This document shows positions 43,116 through 53,215 of a stretch of 64,000 nt of DNA, piece by piece (within the stretch, counting starts at the first letter, position 1; every line of letters begins with the position of its first letter). The notes under the pieces are model-generated. The model did no database searches, was not told where the DNA came from, and saw only the letters and a program-made list of their open reading frames with translations. Source of the stretch: Propioniciclava soli (GTDB lineage Bacteria > Actinomycetota > Actinomycetes > Propionibacteriales > Propionibacteriaceae); the NCBI RefSeq assembly GCF_014858005.1, contig NZ_JACYOT010000006.1, positions 62,001 to 126,000 of the forward strand, read 5' to 3'. The position numbers and the translations under genes are program-made.

Positions 43116-43330
43116 CGCGGCCCAGCGGAGACCCGCCAGCCCGGATGCGCGACTACCGGGTCGCCGCCGAGATGCGGGAGACCCCCGACCTTCACCGGCT
43201 CGCGCAGCTGTTCATCGGCATGGCTATGCAACGCGCAGAGCAGGACCGCGCAACCGGCCGGGCCAGTGAAAGTGCTGGCCGGGCCGGTGCCGGCAAGGTA
43301 GAATCGGGTACGCAAGAAGCCAACGGCTGA
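43112..43330 (+). CDS. Small hypothetical protein between DUF4913 and the integrase
   Basis: 72 residues. A helical N-terminal half (MRDYRVAAEMRETPDLHRLAQLF has an amphipathic pattern) precedes a Gly/Ala/Ser-rich tail. Overlaps the DUF4913 stop. No domain was recognised. Its place ahead of the integrase would suit an excision factor, but nothing in the sequence confirms this. Confidence 0.55.
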   Translation: MTRPSGDPPARMRDYRVAAEMRETPDLHRLAQLFIGMAMQRAEQDRATGRASESAGRAGAGKVESGTQEANG

Positions 43331-43412
43331 ACCTCGGTTCGGCCGTGGTGCGCAGTCATGTTTGGCCCATCGTGGCTTACCCGGCAGGCTCTCTAGAGAG
43401 TCCGTCCGGGCC

Positions 43413-43490
43413 GTGTTTCCCGTTACGAGTCGCACCGCGCGAGCAGTTCGCGCTGCTCGCGTCGGCACCACTCGTCCGGGAAGGAAACAC
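43413..43490 (+). promoter_or_regulatory. Nested three-part hairpin in the integrase leader, overlapping its ribosome binding site
   Basis: Three nested complementary pairs: GTGTTTCC (43413-43420) with GGAAACAC (43483-43490); ACGAGT (43425-43430) with ACTCGT (43470-43475); CGCGAGCAG (43438-43446) with CTGCTCGCG (43453-43461). The outermost right arm contains the Shine-Dalgarno region AAGGAAA of the integrase (ATG 43496). In RNA the fold would hide the ribosome binding site. In DNA it could also serve as a recombinase or regulator site. Confidence 0.65.
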
Positions 43491-43495
43491 GACCC

Positions 43496-44926
43496 ATGAC
43501 CATCACCCAATCGCCACCGGGGTCGCTTTCGCGTCTCGGTGAGACGACCTGCCTCGCAGTGTCCTACCTGCGCGTGTCCACCAAGGAGCAGGCCTCCAAG
43601 GGTGGCCGCGACGAGGGGTTCTCGATCCCCGCGCAGCGGGAGGCGAACCTGCGCAAGGCGCGCGAGTTGAACGCGATCATCACCGAAGAGTTCGTCGATG
43701 CGGGGGAGTCCGCTCGTAAGGCCGACCGGCCCGAACTGATCCGGCTGATCGAGTACGTCAAGACCCACGACGTCGCCTACTGCATCGTCCACAAGGTCGA
43801 CCGGCTCGCCCGTAATCGTGCCGACGACGTGGCCATTCACCTGGCCTTGCAGGAGGCCGGGGTCATGCTCGTCTCCGCAACAGAGAACATCGACGAGACC
43901 CCTTCCGGGATGCTCTTGCACGGGATCATGTCCACCATCGCGGAGTTCTACTCGCGCAACCTCGCCAGCGAGGTGTCCAAGGGTATGAGCAAGAAGGCCC
44001 GTACCGGAGGCACCAACGGCAAGGCACCAGTCGGCTACCTCAACGTCACCAGGCGCGACGAGCTGGGCCGTGAGGTCCGCACCATCGAACTCGACCCCGT
44101 GCGCGCGCCGCTGGTGAAGTGGGCGTTCGAGGCGTATGCCACCGGGAACTACTCGACCAACACGCTGCGTGAGGAACTGATCGACCGCGGACTGACCACC
44201 GTGCCCACACCGAAGCGTCCGGCCAAGCCTCCGGCGCTGTCCACCATCCAGAAGATGCTGGCCAGCCCGTACTACAAGGGCAACGTGCTGTTCCGGGGAG
44301 CGACCTACGACGGGCTCCACGAACCGCTGGTCGCCCCCGAAGTCTGGTATCGGGTCCAGGCTGTCCTTGCCGCGAACCGGACCTCCGGGGAGAAGACCCA
44401 AGCCCACGGCCACTACCTCAAAGGCAGCATCTTCTGTGGGGAGTGCGGCTCCCGGCTGATCCTGTCCAACGCCAAGAGCCGACGCGGTGTGATCTACCCG
44501 TACTTCATCTGCGCGGGCCGTCACTCCAAGCGCACCAACTGCGAGCGCAAGGCCATGTACATTCCCGACATCGAGGCCGCCGTCGAGGACTACTACCGCC
44601 GCATCCAGATCGCCCCGCACATCGTCGACGCGCTCCGCGAACTCATCACCACCGAACTCGACCGCCTGCACGAGGTCGGGCGACACGAACGACAGGCCTA
44701 CCAGACCGAACGCGAGGCACTGCGCGACGAGCGCAAGAAACTGCTCCAAGCCCACTACGCCGGCATGGTCCCGCTCGACCTGCTCGGAGAGGAACAAGAC
44801 CGGATCGCCAGGAGGCTGGCGTTCCTCGACGCGCAGATCGACGCCGGCAACATCGAGTACGAGCAGACCAAGGCACACCTCGACGACTGCCTCGCCCTCG
44901 CCGCGGACTGCCACGCGATCTACTGA
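43496..44926 (+). CDS. Serine recombinase (integrase), 3' end lost to a frameshift
   Basis: 476 residues. The resolvase catalytic domain has YLRVSTKEQ (nucleophile Ser28), then KVDRLARN and TPSGMLLHGIMSTIAEF. A recombinase domain has GKAPVGYLNVTRR and TIQKMLASPYYKGNVLFRG. A Zn ribbon has CGECGSRLILSN and CAGRHSKRTNCERK, and a coiled coil covers about 380-455. The frame ends at TGA in CHAIY, but one base later the reading continues as a typical integrase C-terminus (SIDDSLRRVANQAFFNKL). It catalyses integration at the tRNA-Phe side of the element. Confidence 0.9.
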   Translation: MTITQSPPGSLSRLGETTCLAVSYLRVSTKEQASKGGRDEGFSIPAQREANLRKARELNAIITEEFVDAGESARKADRPELIRLIEYVKTHDVAYCIVHKVDRLARNRADDVAIHLALQEAGVMLVSATENIDETPSGMLLHGIMSTIAEFYSRNLASEVSKGMSKKARTGGTNGKAPVGYLNVTRRDELGREVRTIELDPVRAPLVKWAFEAYATGNYSTNTLREELIDRGLTTVPTPKRPAKPPALSTIQKMLASPYYKGNVLFRGATYDGLHEPLVAPEVWYRVQAVLAANRTSGEKTQAHGHYLKGSIFCGECGSRLILSNAKSRRGVIYPYFICAGRHSKRTNCERKAMYIPDIEAAVEDYYRRIQIAPHIVDALRELITTELDRLHEVGRHERQAYQTEREALRDERKKLLQAHYAGMVPLDLLGEEQDRIARRLAFLDAQIDAGNIEYEQTKAHLDDCLALAADCHAIY

Positions 44927-45136
44927 GCATCGACGACTCACTGCGACGGGTGGCCAACCAGGCCTTCTTCAACAAGCTGGTCGTCTTGCCCGACGACGGG
45001 ATCGACGGCGAGCCAGGCGAACCGTTCAACGTGTTCTTCAACCCGGAGGTGCAGGCCCTCGCCGTCCGCCGACAAGGGCGGACGGCGGAATCGAGGCTTC
45101 AAACCCCAGATGTCGGCGGTTTGAACAACGATCTTT
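44926..45136 (+). pseudogene. Displaced C-terminal segment of the serine integrase
   Basis: Out of frame with the integrase by one base. TAC-TG-AGC at 44921-44928 would restore the frame if an A were inserted, giving an ATG codon between the two parts. The segment SIDDSLRRVANQAFFNKL ... GEPFNVFFNPEVQALA is a normal integrase C-terminal end. It contains a strong GC hairpin at 45060-45087 and runs toward the 3' end of tRNA-Phe, where the element boundary must lie. Confidence 0.65.
45060..45087. terminator. GC-rich hairpin near the element end
   Basis: Arms CGCCGTCCGCC and GGCGGACGGCG (45060-45070 and 45077-45087) pair over 11 bases with a 6-base loop. It could end integrase transcription or act as an arm site near the attachment site. 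No U tract follows. Confidence 0.4.
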
Positions 45137-45139
45137 GGG

Positions 45140-45213
45140 TGGCCAGGACCGGGGTCGAACCGGTGACCTTCCACTTTTCAGGCGGACGCTCGTACCAACT
45201 GAGCTACCTGGCC
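45140..45213 (-). tRNA. tRNA-Phe (GAA)
   Basis: A 74-base cloverleaf. The acceptor stem GGCCAGG pairs with CCTGGCC, the D arm is GCTCAGTTGGTACGAGC, and the anticodon loop CTGAAAA gives GAA. The T arm is ACCGGTTCGACCCCGGT. CCA is not encoded. It is the last of three tRNAs read toward the element, and its 3' end faces the integrase, the usual place for an attachment site. Confidence 0.95.
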
Positions 45214-45250
45214 ATGCCGGGCGATTCGGACCGTGATCCGGAACCGGCAG

Positions 45251-45324
45251 CGACCCCGACGGGACTCGAACCCGCGACCTCCGCCGTGACAGGGCGGCGC
45301 GCTAACCAACTGCGCTACGGGGCC
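45251..45324 (-). tRNA. tRNA-Asp (GTC)
   Basis: A 74-base cloverleaf with acceptor GGCCCCG/CGGGGTC, anticodon loop CTGTCAC (GTC) in a GCCGC/GCGGC-type stem, and T arm CGCGGGTTCGAGTCCCG. Discriminator base G is right for Asp. It lies 37 bases upstream of tRNA-Phe. Confidence 0.95.
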
Positions 45325-45400
45325 TTGGAGAAGGCCTGCCGCCTCAAAAGGCAGCTTGAGAAGCATAGCCCAGCCGCCCCGTGACCGCGAAATCGACGGG

Positions 45401-45496
45401 TTGACTCATGCTGGATGCCCGCGTGGGAGGGTCGTTGACTCATGTGGAGATGCCCGCGTGGGAGGGTCATTGACTCATGTGGAGATGCCCGCGTGA
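45401..45496. repeat. Short tandem repeat, about 2.7 units of 34-35 bases
   Basis: The unit begins TTGACTCATG and contains ATGCCCGCGTGGGAGGGT. Copies start at 45401, 45435 and 45470, and the last is partial. It lies between tRNA-Asp and tRNA-Glu, in a 331-base interval with no convincing gene. Confidence 0.8.
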
Positions 45497-45655
45497 GCGC
45501 AGTCGTGGCTGAGGGACGGCTCCGTGGCGACCATGCCACACATGTTCGCCTCCATCTTCGCGGCCGCCTTCTGCCCCACCGAGCTGACGCCGTCCTGGCG
45601 TGGACGTGCGGTGGGAACTCGAGCGGACAGGTCATCCCCGGTCCACTCCTGTTGG

Positions 45656-45728
45656 CATCCCCAACGGGATTCGAACCCGCGCTGCCGCCTTGAAAGGGCG
45701 GAGTCCTAGGCCGCTAGACGATGGGGAC
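45656..45728 (-). tRNA. tRNA-Glu (TTC)
   Basis: A 73-base cloverleaf with acceptor GTCCCCA/TGGGGAT, anticodon stem-loop CCGCCCTTTCAAGGCGG (TTC) and T arm GCGGGTTCGAATCCCGT. CCA follows in the genome (45653-45655). It is the first gene of the Glu-Asp-Phe set, an order common in actinobacteria. Confidence 0.95.
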
Positions 45729-45770
45729 CTGGCCCGGTGAGTCTACGACACGCCCGCGGGGCACCCCAAC

Positions 45771-45983
45771 TCAGGCGTCGGCCGAACTCCGCGCGGCGTC
45801 GATCTTCGCCTTCGCCCCGTCGAGCCACGCCTGGCACTGCGCGGCCAGCTTCTCCCCGCGCTCCCACAGTGCCATCGACTCACTCAGCGGCACGTGGCCC
45901 GACTCGAGCTGGCGCACCACCTCCACCAGTTGCTCGCGGGCCTGCTCGTAGCTGAGCTTTTCCTCCGGTGCGTTCTCGCTCAC
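45771..45983 (-). CDS. xseB: Exodeoxyribonuclease VII small subunit
   Basis: 70 residues from GTG 45983. The helical hairpin of XseB is clear: [20 protein letters not shown], then [15 protein letters not shown]. It binds the large subunit to form the ssDNA exonuclease used in repair. It overlaps xseA by four bases (GTGA), with GAGGAACG in front. Length is normal for the family. Confidence 0.93.
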   Translation of the reverse strand: MSENAPEEKLSYEQAREQLVEVVRQLESGHVPLSESMALWERGEKLAAQCQAWLDGAKAKIDAARSSADA

Positions 45984-47230
45984 CGTTCCTCCTCGTGGGC
46001 GTGTTCCTCGTGGGCGTGGGGTTCGACATCGATCACGGCCGCGGCGATGTCGCCGTCGAGCAGCCGGGCGATGATCGTCTCGTCGGGTTCGACGTCGGCG
46101 ATGGACGCCACCGTCCGGCCGTCGTCGGTGGTCACGATCGCGTAGCCACGCTGCAGGGTGGCCCGGGGCGACAGGGCCCGCACGCGCGCGAGCGAGCCGG
46201 ACAGGAAGTCGTCCTCCCGCTCCAGTGCCCGCCGGACGCCGCGCCCCAGCCGCGCACGGATCTCGGTCAGCCGCTCGGACTGCAGGGTGATGGCCCCGCT
46301 CGGGTCCGCGAGCACGGGACGCGAGCGGAGGGCGCCCAGGCGGTCCTGCTCGGAGCGCACCCGGCGCACGACCGCCTCCCGCAGCCGATCGCGTCCGGTG
46401 GCGACGACGCGCGCCTCCTCGGCGGCGTCCGGCACGACCAGCTTGGCGGCGTCGGTGGGTGTGGAGGCTCGGACGTCGGCCACCAGGTCGAGGATCGGGA
46501 CGTCCGGCTCGTGGCCGATCGCGCTCACCACGGGCGTCCGGCAGGCGTGGACGGCGCGGGCCAGGGTCTCGTCGGAGAACGGCAGCAGGTCCTCCAACGA
46601 GCCGCCGCCGCGGGCGATGACGATGACGTCCACCTCGCCGGAGCGGTCGAGCGCGCGCACGGCGTCCGTCACCTGCTCGACCGCCTGCTGGCCCTGCACC
46701 AGGGCGTGGCGGGTGACGATGTGGGCGGCCGGCCAGCGGCGCAGCACGTTCTCCACCACGTCGCGCTCGGCGGCGGAATCCTTGCCCGTCACCAGCCCGA
46801 TGGCACGCGGCAGGAAGGGGAGCCGCTTCTTCAGCGCCGGATCGAAGAGGCCCTCCGCCTGGAGGGCGCGCTTGCGTTGCTCGAGGTGGGCGAGCAGGCG
46901 CCCCTCGCCGGAGGGCCGTAGGTCGCGGCACTCGAAGGTCAGCGAGCCGCTGCCGGGGAACACCGTGGCGCGCACCCACGCGGCCACCAGCGTGCCCTCG
47001 GGGACGGGACCGGCGGCGTCCAACACCGCGGTGGAGATGCTCACCTGCACCGAGACGTCGGCCAGCTTGTCGCGCAGGGTGAGGAAGTGGACGGCGTACC
47101 CGGCGCGACGCTTGACCTGGATGACCTGACCCTCGACCCAGACCGCGCCCGTGCGCTCCACCCAGCCCTTCAGCGCGGTGACCACCGCGCGCAGCGGTTG
47201 CGGCTGCTCGGGGGAACTCTCCAGGGCCAT
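45980..47230 (-). CDS. xseA: Exodeoxyribonuclease VII large subunit
   Basis: 416 residues from ATG 47230. An N-terminal OB fold (about 10-105) is followed by the catalytic domain with [28 protein letters not shown] and [16 protein letters not shown], then a coiled coil and the [14 protein letters not shown]-like end ([14 protein letters not shown]). The C-terminus is a His/Glu tail ([10 protein letters not shown]), unusual but possibly only low complexity. Together with XseB it degrades single-stranded DNA from both ends. Confidence 0.95.
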   Translation of the reverse strand: MALESSPEQPQPLRAVVTALKGWVERTGAVWVEGQVIQVKRRAGYAVHFLTLRDKLADVSVQVSISTAVLDAAGPVPEGTLVAAWVRATVFPGSGSLTFECRDLRPSGEGRLLAHLEQRKRALQAEGLFDPALKKRLPFLPRAIGLVTGKDSAAERDVVENVLRRWPAAHIVTRHALVQGQQAVEQVTDAVRALDRSGEVDVIVIARGGGSLEDLLPFSDETLARAVHACRTPVVSAIGHEPDVPILDLVADVRASTPTDAAKLVVPDAAEEARVVATGRDRLREAVVRRVRSEQDRLGALRSRPVLADPSGAITLQSERLTEIRARLGRGVRRALEREDDFLSGSLARVRALSPRATLQRGYAIVTTDDGRTVASIADVEPDETIIARLLDGDIAAAVIDVEPHAHEEHAHEEER

Positions 47231-47355
47231 GGCCGCCAGCCTACGGCGTGCCCCGGACAGTTCTGCGTGCCGAGGGACGCGAGGCGTCCGGACAGGCAAC
47301 GAGCCCGCCACCGACGGTGCGGTGCGGGCTCGGGCTGTCGAGGCGACGCTGTGGT

Positions 47356-47424
47356 TCAGCGGCGCGTGAGGTGGGCCATCTGCGCGGCGTGGCCCTGGGC
47401 GACCATGATGACGAACGGCTGCAC
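47356..47424 (-). CDS. Microprotein, 22 residues
   Basis: GTG 47424 is preceded by AAAGGAAACACA. The product, MQPFVIMVAQGHAAQMAHLT plus RR, is a short hydrophobic-to-basic peptide. Evidence for translation is the good ribosome binding site and the similarity of its leader to those of the two short genes at 48589-48839. No function can be assigned. Confidence 0.45.
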   Translation of the reverse strand: MQPFVIMVAQGHAAQMAHLTRR

Positions 47425-47584
47425 TGTGTTTCCTTTACGTGTTGCTCCGGCGCGGTCCGGCCGGTGGGCGCCAGTTGGCTACTGACACCCCTGATTCTAC
47501 GGCCTACGGGGCCTCGGAGCGAAATATTGATGCCCCGTCAGGGCAACCACGGCGATGTTTCCACCAAACGGTCGCCCGTGCGGG

Positions 47585-48454
47585 CTACCCGTCGTAGACG
47601 GAGACGTACTCGGAGGCCGGCAGGGCGTCCAGGGTGGCGGCGGCGTCCTCGGCGGACAGGCCGACCCGCGCACGCTCGCCCGCAATCACCCGGCCCAGCA
47701 GGCGCGTCTCGCCGGCCGTCGCCAACCCGGTGACCTCGGGGTGGCCGTTCAGCAGCCAGGCGAGCGACGCCGTGATGAGTTGCTGCTCGGTGAACGGCTC
47801 ATACCACGTGGCGAGCTCTCGTTCGTCGTCGGGCCAGGGACGCCGCGCGATCATCTTGATCGTCATCAGCCCGACGTCGCGGGCCTGCGTCATCTCGGCG
47901 AGGGCCGCGAAGTCGTCGGCGTACCCCGGGACGCGCCACAGCCGCCGGTTCAGCGGCGTCAGCACGGTGTCGAAGTCGAAGCGCCGCAGCGCCTCGGCGT
48001 GGGTGGCCGGTGCCGTGTGGTGGTGGCCCGTGATGCCGATGCCGCGCACGAGCCCCTCGTCGCGCGCCCGGACGAGCGCCTCCAGCGCCCCGCCGGTGCG
48101 GGTGACCTCGTCGAGGGTCTCCTGCTGGCCCACCTCGTGGAGCTGGATGAGGTCGATCCGATCGGTGCGCAGCCGTTCGAGGGAGCGGTTGATGGACGCC
48201 CATGCACCCTCGGCGTCCCGGTCGCCGGTCTTGGTGGCGAGGAAGACACGCGGCCGCAGGTCGTCCATCATCGCGCCCAGGCGCAGCTCGGCGTCCCCAT
48301 AGCTGGCCGCGACGTCGATGTGGTTGATGCCGGCCGCGAGGGCTTCGGCGACCGAGGCGTCGGCGACGTCCTGGCTGACGGCCCCGAGCGACGCCGCGCC
48401 ATAGATGAGGACAGAGGATTCGTGGCCGAGACGGCCGAGGCGCCGGTACTCCAT
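47585..48454 (-). CDS. Aldo/keto reductase
   Basis: 289 residues in a TIM-barrel AKR fold. It starts MEYRRLGRLGHESSVLIYGA. The catalytic set is visible: Asp in HIDVAASYGD, the adjacent Tyr, Lys in FLATKTGDR and the His position in LIQLHEVG. The NADPH site near the C-terminus (LATAGE, about 235) is shorter than in typical AKRs. The substrate is unknown. It lies between two groups of microprotein genes with no clear operon partner. Confidence 0.88.
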   Translation of the reverse strand: MEYRRLGRLGHESSVLIYGAASLGAVSQDVADASVAEALAAGINHIDVAASYGDAELRLGAMMDDLRPRVFLATKTGDRDAEGAWASINRSLERLRTDRIDLIQLHEVGQQETLDEVTRTGGALEALVRARDEGLVRGIGITGHHHTAPATHAEALRRFDFDTVLTPLNRRLWRVPGYADDFAALAEMTQARDVGLMTIKMIARRPWPDDERELATWYEPFTEQQLITASLAWLLNGHPEVTGLATAGETRLLGRVIAGERARVGLSAEDAAATLDALPASEYVSVYDG

Positions 48455-48588
48455 GGGGTGACGCTACCCCTGACCGGGGCCACATGGCCCCAGAGACCGA
48501 AGATGCCCACCGCCACTGCGTCGTGGGGAGGGCTCCGGGTGGTTCGGGCTGGTCGTCAGCGAGTGCGAACCGGTGGTGTTGGGTGGGC

Positions 48589-48666
48589 TCAGAGCAGGCC
48601 CTTGGCCTTGAGCTCGAGCTCGGCGAGTTCCTTCCAGGACTCGACGACGTAACCGAAGAACTTCAT
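48589..48666 (-). CDS. Microprotein, 25 residues, amphipathic
   Basis: ATG 48666 follows GAGGAGGAAACACAC, one of the strongest ribosome binding sites in the window. The product begins MKFFGYVVESWKELAELEL and ends KAKGLL. It could form an amphipathic helix with acidic and basic faces. It is the second gene of a pair with 48714-48839, 47 bases apart. No homology is recognised. Confidence 0.6.
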   Translation of the reverse strand: MKFFGYVVESWKELAELELKAKGLL

Positions 48667-48713
48667 GTGTGTTTCCTCCTCTCGGGAAGTCGGTCGATCG
48701 GGGTGGTGGGGGC

Positions 48714-48839
48714 TCAGATCTCGGCGTCCTCGTTGCCCTCGAGCAGGTCGCGCATCATCTGGTAGTTGCCCGCGGTGGCCGGGGCGGTCGCCAGGCCGAG
48801 CAGGGCGAGGGAGCGGGTGACATCGTTCAGGAAGCTCAT
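48714..48839 (-). CDS. Microprotein, 41 residues
   Basis: ATG 48839 follows CGAAGGAGAAACACC. The product starts [20 protein letters not shown], has a hydrophobic middle and ends with an acidic stretch ([10 protein letters not shown]). Upstream TTGAGT and TAGACTAATA (near 48885-48905) could be a promoter. It looks like the first gene of a two-gene unit of small exported or membrane-active peptides. No known family was recognised. Confidence 0.6.
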   Translation of the reverse strand: MSFLNDVTRSLALLGLATAPATAGNYQMMRDLLEGNEDAEI

Positions 48840-49012
48840 GGTGTTTCTCCTTCGGGGAAGGTGGCTGGGGTAGCTCCCCAACACGACTATTAGTCTACGC
48901 GACTCAAACGTACGCTCAACATGAAGGCAAAGGTTGGCAACGGTGGGGGTCTGTGGGAATACGTGGGGATCGCGCGCCGAGGCGTCCAGGACGGCTCGGT
49001 AGACTCGCCCGC

Positions 49013-49963
49013 ATGACCAAGAGCGTTGTCGTCGCAGCCCCCCGGGGTTACTGCGCGGGGGTGGACCGTGCGGTGATCACCGTCGAGCGGGCCCTCGACC
49101 TGTACGGCCCCCCGGTGTACGTGCGCAAGCAGATCGTGCACAACCGGCACGTGGTGGAAGACCTCGAGGCGCGCGGGGCGATCTTCGTCGAGGAGGTCGC
49201 CGAGGTGCCGGAGGGGGCGACGGTGGTGTTCTCCGCGCACGGGGTGAGCCCGGCCGTCCACGACCAGGCGGCCGCCCGCCAGCTCAAGACGATCGACGCC
49301 ACGTGCCCGCTCGTCACCAAGGTGCACCACGAGGCCAAGCGCTTCGCCGGCCAGGGCAACCAGATCCTGCTCATCGGCCACTCGGGCCATGAGGAGGTCG
49401 AGGGCACGATGGGCGAGGCGCCCGAGCGGACGATCCTCGTCGAGCACCCCGACGACGTCGACGGCGTCGAGGTGAAGGACGCCAGCCAGGTGGCCTGGCT
49501 CTCGCAGACCACCCTCAGCGTGGACGAGACCTGGGAGACGGTGACCCGCCTGCGCGAGAAGTTCCCGAAGCTCATCGACCCGCCGAGCGATGACATCTGC
49601 TACGCCACCCAGAACCGCCAGTCGGCGGTCAAGCAGATCGCGGCGGACGCCGACCTCGTCATCGTCGTCGGCTCCCAGAACTCGTCCAACTCGGTGCGGC
49701 TCGTCGAGGTCGCGCTGGAGGCCGGCGCCAAGGATGCCCACCGCGTCGACAACGCCGGTGAGATCGACCCGGCGTGGCTCGAGGGTGTCGAGAAGGTGGG
49801 CGTCACCTCGGGTGCATCCGTGCCGGACGCCCTCGTGCAGGGGGTGCTCGACTACTTGGTCGAGCGCGGCTACCCGGCCGCCGTCGAGGAGCGTCTCACC
49901 GAGGAGAATCTCGTCTTCGCGCTGCCGCCCGAGCTGCGGCGCGACTTGAAGAAGAAGGCCTGA
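49013..49963 (+). CDS. ispH: 4-hydroxy-3-methylbut-2-enyl diphosphate reductase
   Basis: 316 residues. Last step of the non-mevalonate (MEP) isoprenoid pathway, making IPP and DMAPP with a 4Fe-4S cluster. The three cluster Cys lie in PRGYCAGV (residue 14), DATCPLV (about 98) and DDICYAT (about 196). The catalytic Glu and Thr regions ([22 protein letters not shown]) and SQNSSNS near 225 are intact. Full length for the family. ATG 49013 is the chosen start. Confidence 0.97.
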   Translation: MTKSVVVAAPRGYCAGVDRAVITVERALDLYGPPVYVRKQIVHNRHVVEDLEARGAIFVEEVAEVPEGATVVFSAHGVSPAVHDQAAARQLKTIDATCPLVTKVHHEAKRFAGQGNQILLIGHSGHEEVEGTMGEAPERTILVEHPDDVDGVEVKDASQVAWLSQTTLSVDETWETVTRLREKFPKLIDPPSDDICYATQNRQSAVKQIAADADLVIVVGSQNSSNSVRLVEVALEAGAKDAHRVDNAGEIDPAWLEGVEKVGVTSGASVPDALVQGVLDYLVERGYPAAVEERLTEENLVFALPPELRRDLKKKA

Positions 49964-50006
49964 GCCGGCCGGGTGCTGGCCCTGGCCCTGCCGGGGAACG
50001 CTGGAG

Positions 50007-50978
50007 TCATGGCTCGGTGGGGTGCGCTGCGGCGTAGGCCGCGAGCACGTCCGGGCGCAGCCGGCCCCGATCGCTGACCGGGAGCCCCTCGGCGAGGGCC
50101 CACGCGCGAATCTCGGCGGTCGTGGGGGCGCGGGGCGGCAATGGCGCGGTCGGCAGCTCGGCCAGCCGTGAGGCGGCGGGGGCGTCCGCCTCGATCTCGG
50201 TGAGCGCGGCGGCGAGGAAGCGGTAGGCCCACTGTTGGGCGAATGCGCGGTTCTCGGCGAAGATCACCGGGACGCTCGGGAAGCGCGCCTGGCACTCGGC
50301 CACGGCGTCCGCGATCACCGAAGGACGGACGTGGGCGTCGGCGAAGATCTTGGAATACCGGTCCTCCACCACCAGCGCGGCCCGGGGAAGTGAGCTGAGG
50401 TCGGCGAGAACGTAGCGCATCCTGCCGCTGCTGAGGGTGCTGATGAGGTCGGCGAGCGACTTGCGCTCCACGCTGGCCACGAGCCGCCCGTCCACCTCGA
50501 CGCCGTAGTCACCGGCGGCCAGCGCCTTCGTGCGCGTCGTGACCGGGAGATCGGAGAATTTCCAGGCGTAGCGCTCGTGGGCGTCGACGAGGATCTCCAG
50601 GTCCGGACGCCCCTGCGCGCGTCCCGTCGGCGCGGAGGCGTGGGGCCGGGCCTGCTTGGTCGTCCGGGAGGTCTGCCAGAAGATGGCCTCGCGCCCGCGC
50701 ACATAGGTGAGGACGAACTGCGAGCGGTTCTCCCGGCCGCGGTCGAGAACAAGGTCGATCGCGGCGCCGCGCTTCTGGCACGAGCGGGTGCCGACGCGCT
50801 CGACGACGTCGGGCTCGTCGGGCCAGGCGTCGGCGCGGTGGCAGTAGACCTTGGCCGTGCGGGGCCACGCCTCGCGCGCCTTCAGCACGATGCCGCGCTC
50901 GCCCAGCGGGATGCGGATGAGGAACGGCAGGGATGAATTCTCCTCGGGGTTGCGCGCCACCAGGAAGTCATCCGGCAT
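50007..50978 (-). CDS. ERCC4-type nuclease with a C-terminal Lsr2-like DNA-binding tail
   Basis: 323 residues. The middle domain is an XPF/ERCC4 nuclease: EILVDAHERYAWKF, GDYGVEVDGRLVASVERKSL (the D..ERK catalytic motif) and ALVVEDRYSK. The N-terminal 115 residues are a separate domain of unknown type. The C-terminus (about 285-320, TTAEIRAWALAEGLPVSDRG then RLRPDVLAAY) matches the DNA-binding domain of Lsr2, a nucleoid protein. Targeting of a structure-specific nuclease to AT-rich DNA is a plausible role, which is inference. Confidence 0.85.
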   Translation of the reverse strand: MPDDFLVARNPEENSSLPFLIRIPLGERGIVLKAREAWPRTAKVYCHRADAWPDEPDVVERVGTRSCQKRGAAIDLVLDRGRENRSQFVLTYVRGREAIFWQTSRTTKQARPHASAPTGRAQGRPDLEILVDAHERYAWKFSDLPVTTRTKALAAGDYGVEVDGRLVASVERKSLADLISTLSSGRMRYVLADLSSLPRAALVVEDRYSKIFADAHVRPSVIADAVAECQARFPSVPVIFAENRAFAQQWAYRFLAAALTEIEADAPAASRLAELPTAPLPPRAPTTAEIRAWALAEGLPVSDRGRLRPDVLAAYAAAHPTEP

Positions 50979-51013
50979 GACCCGACCCTAACGCGCGCCG
51001 GGTGCCGTGGGCG

Positions 51014-53044
<2,031 letters not shown>

Positions 53045-53087
53045 CTACCGAGCGACCGCTGCCCCCTCGCGCGGGCCGTGGGGACGG

Positions 53088-53143
53088 GGCATTTGGACCC
53101 GAGGAAATGGCGCCATGGCGCCATTTCCTCGGGTCCAAATGCC
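53088..53143. repeat. 56-bp perfect palindrome, copy 1
   Basis: Arms of 27 bases (GGCATTTGGACCCGAGGAAA then TGGCGCC) around a central AT. Every base pairs. The same sequence occurs at 55453-55508. It lies between two divergent genes. It would form a very stable cruciform or RNA hairpin and behaves like a REP/MITE-type interspersed element. Confidence 0.9.
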
Positions 53144-53173
53144 AGCTGAGGGTGGGGAGGCGCGCCCCCCACC

Positions 53174-53191
53174 GATACCTACGGGGGTATC
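53174..53191. promoter_or_regulatory. CstR-type operator before the repressor gene
   Basis: GATACC and GGTATC (53174-53179 and 53186-53191) form an inverted repeat around TACGGG. It resembles the GC-rich, ATACC-flanked operators of CsoR/CstR proteins and lies 25 bases before the repressor start, so autoregulation is likely. Confidence 0.65.
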
Positions 53192-53215
53192 GTGGGGGCG
53201 ACGAGGGAGGTCATT

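Noticed and set aside
46980-47311. Longer start for xseA beyond 47230
   Set aside because: The upstream extension lacks family similarity, and ATG 47230 gives the normal N-terminus.
48919-49016. A 31-codon frame ending in ATGA at the ispH start
   Set aside because: There is no ribosome binding site before its ATG and no similar leader to the nearby microproteins, so it was not called.
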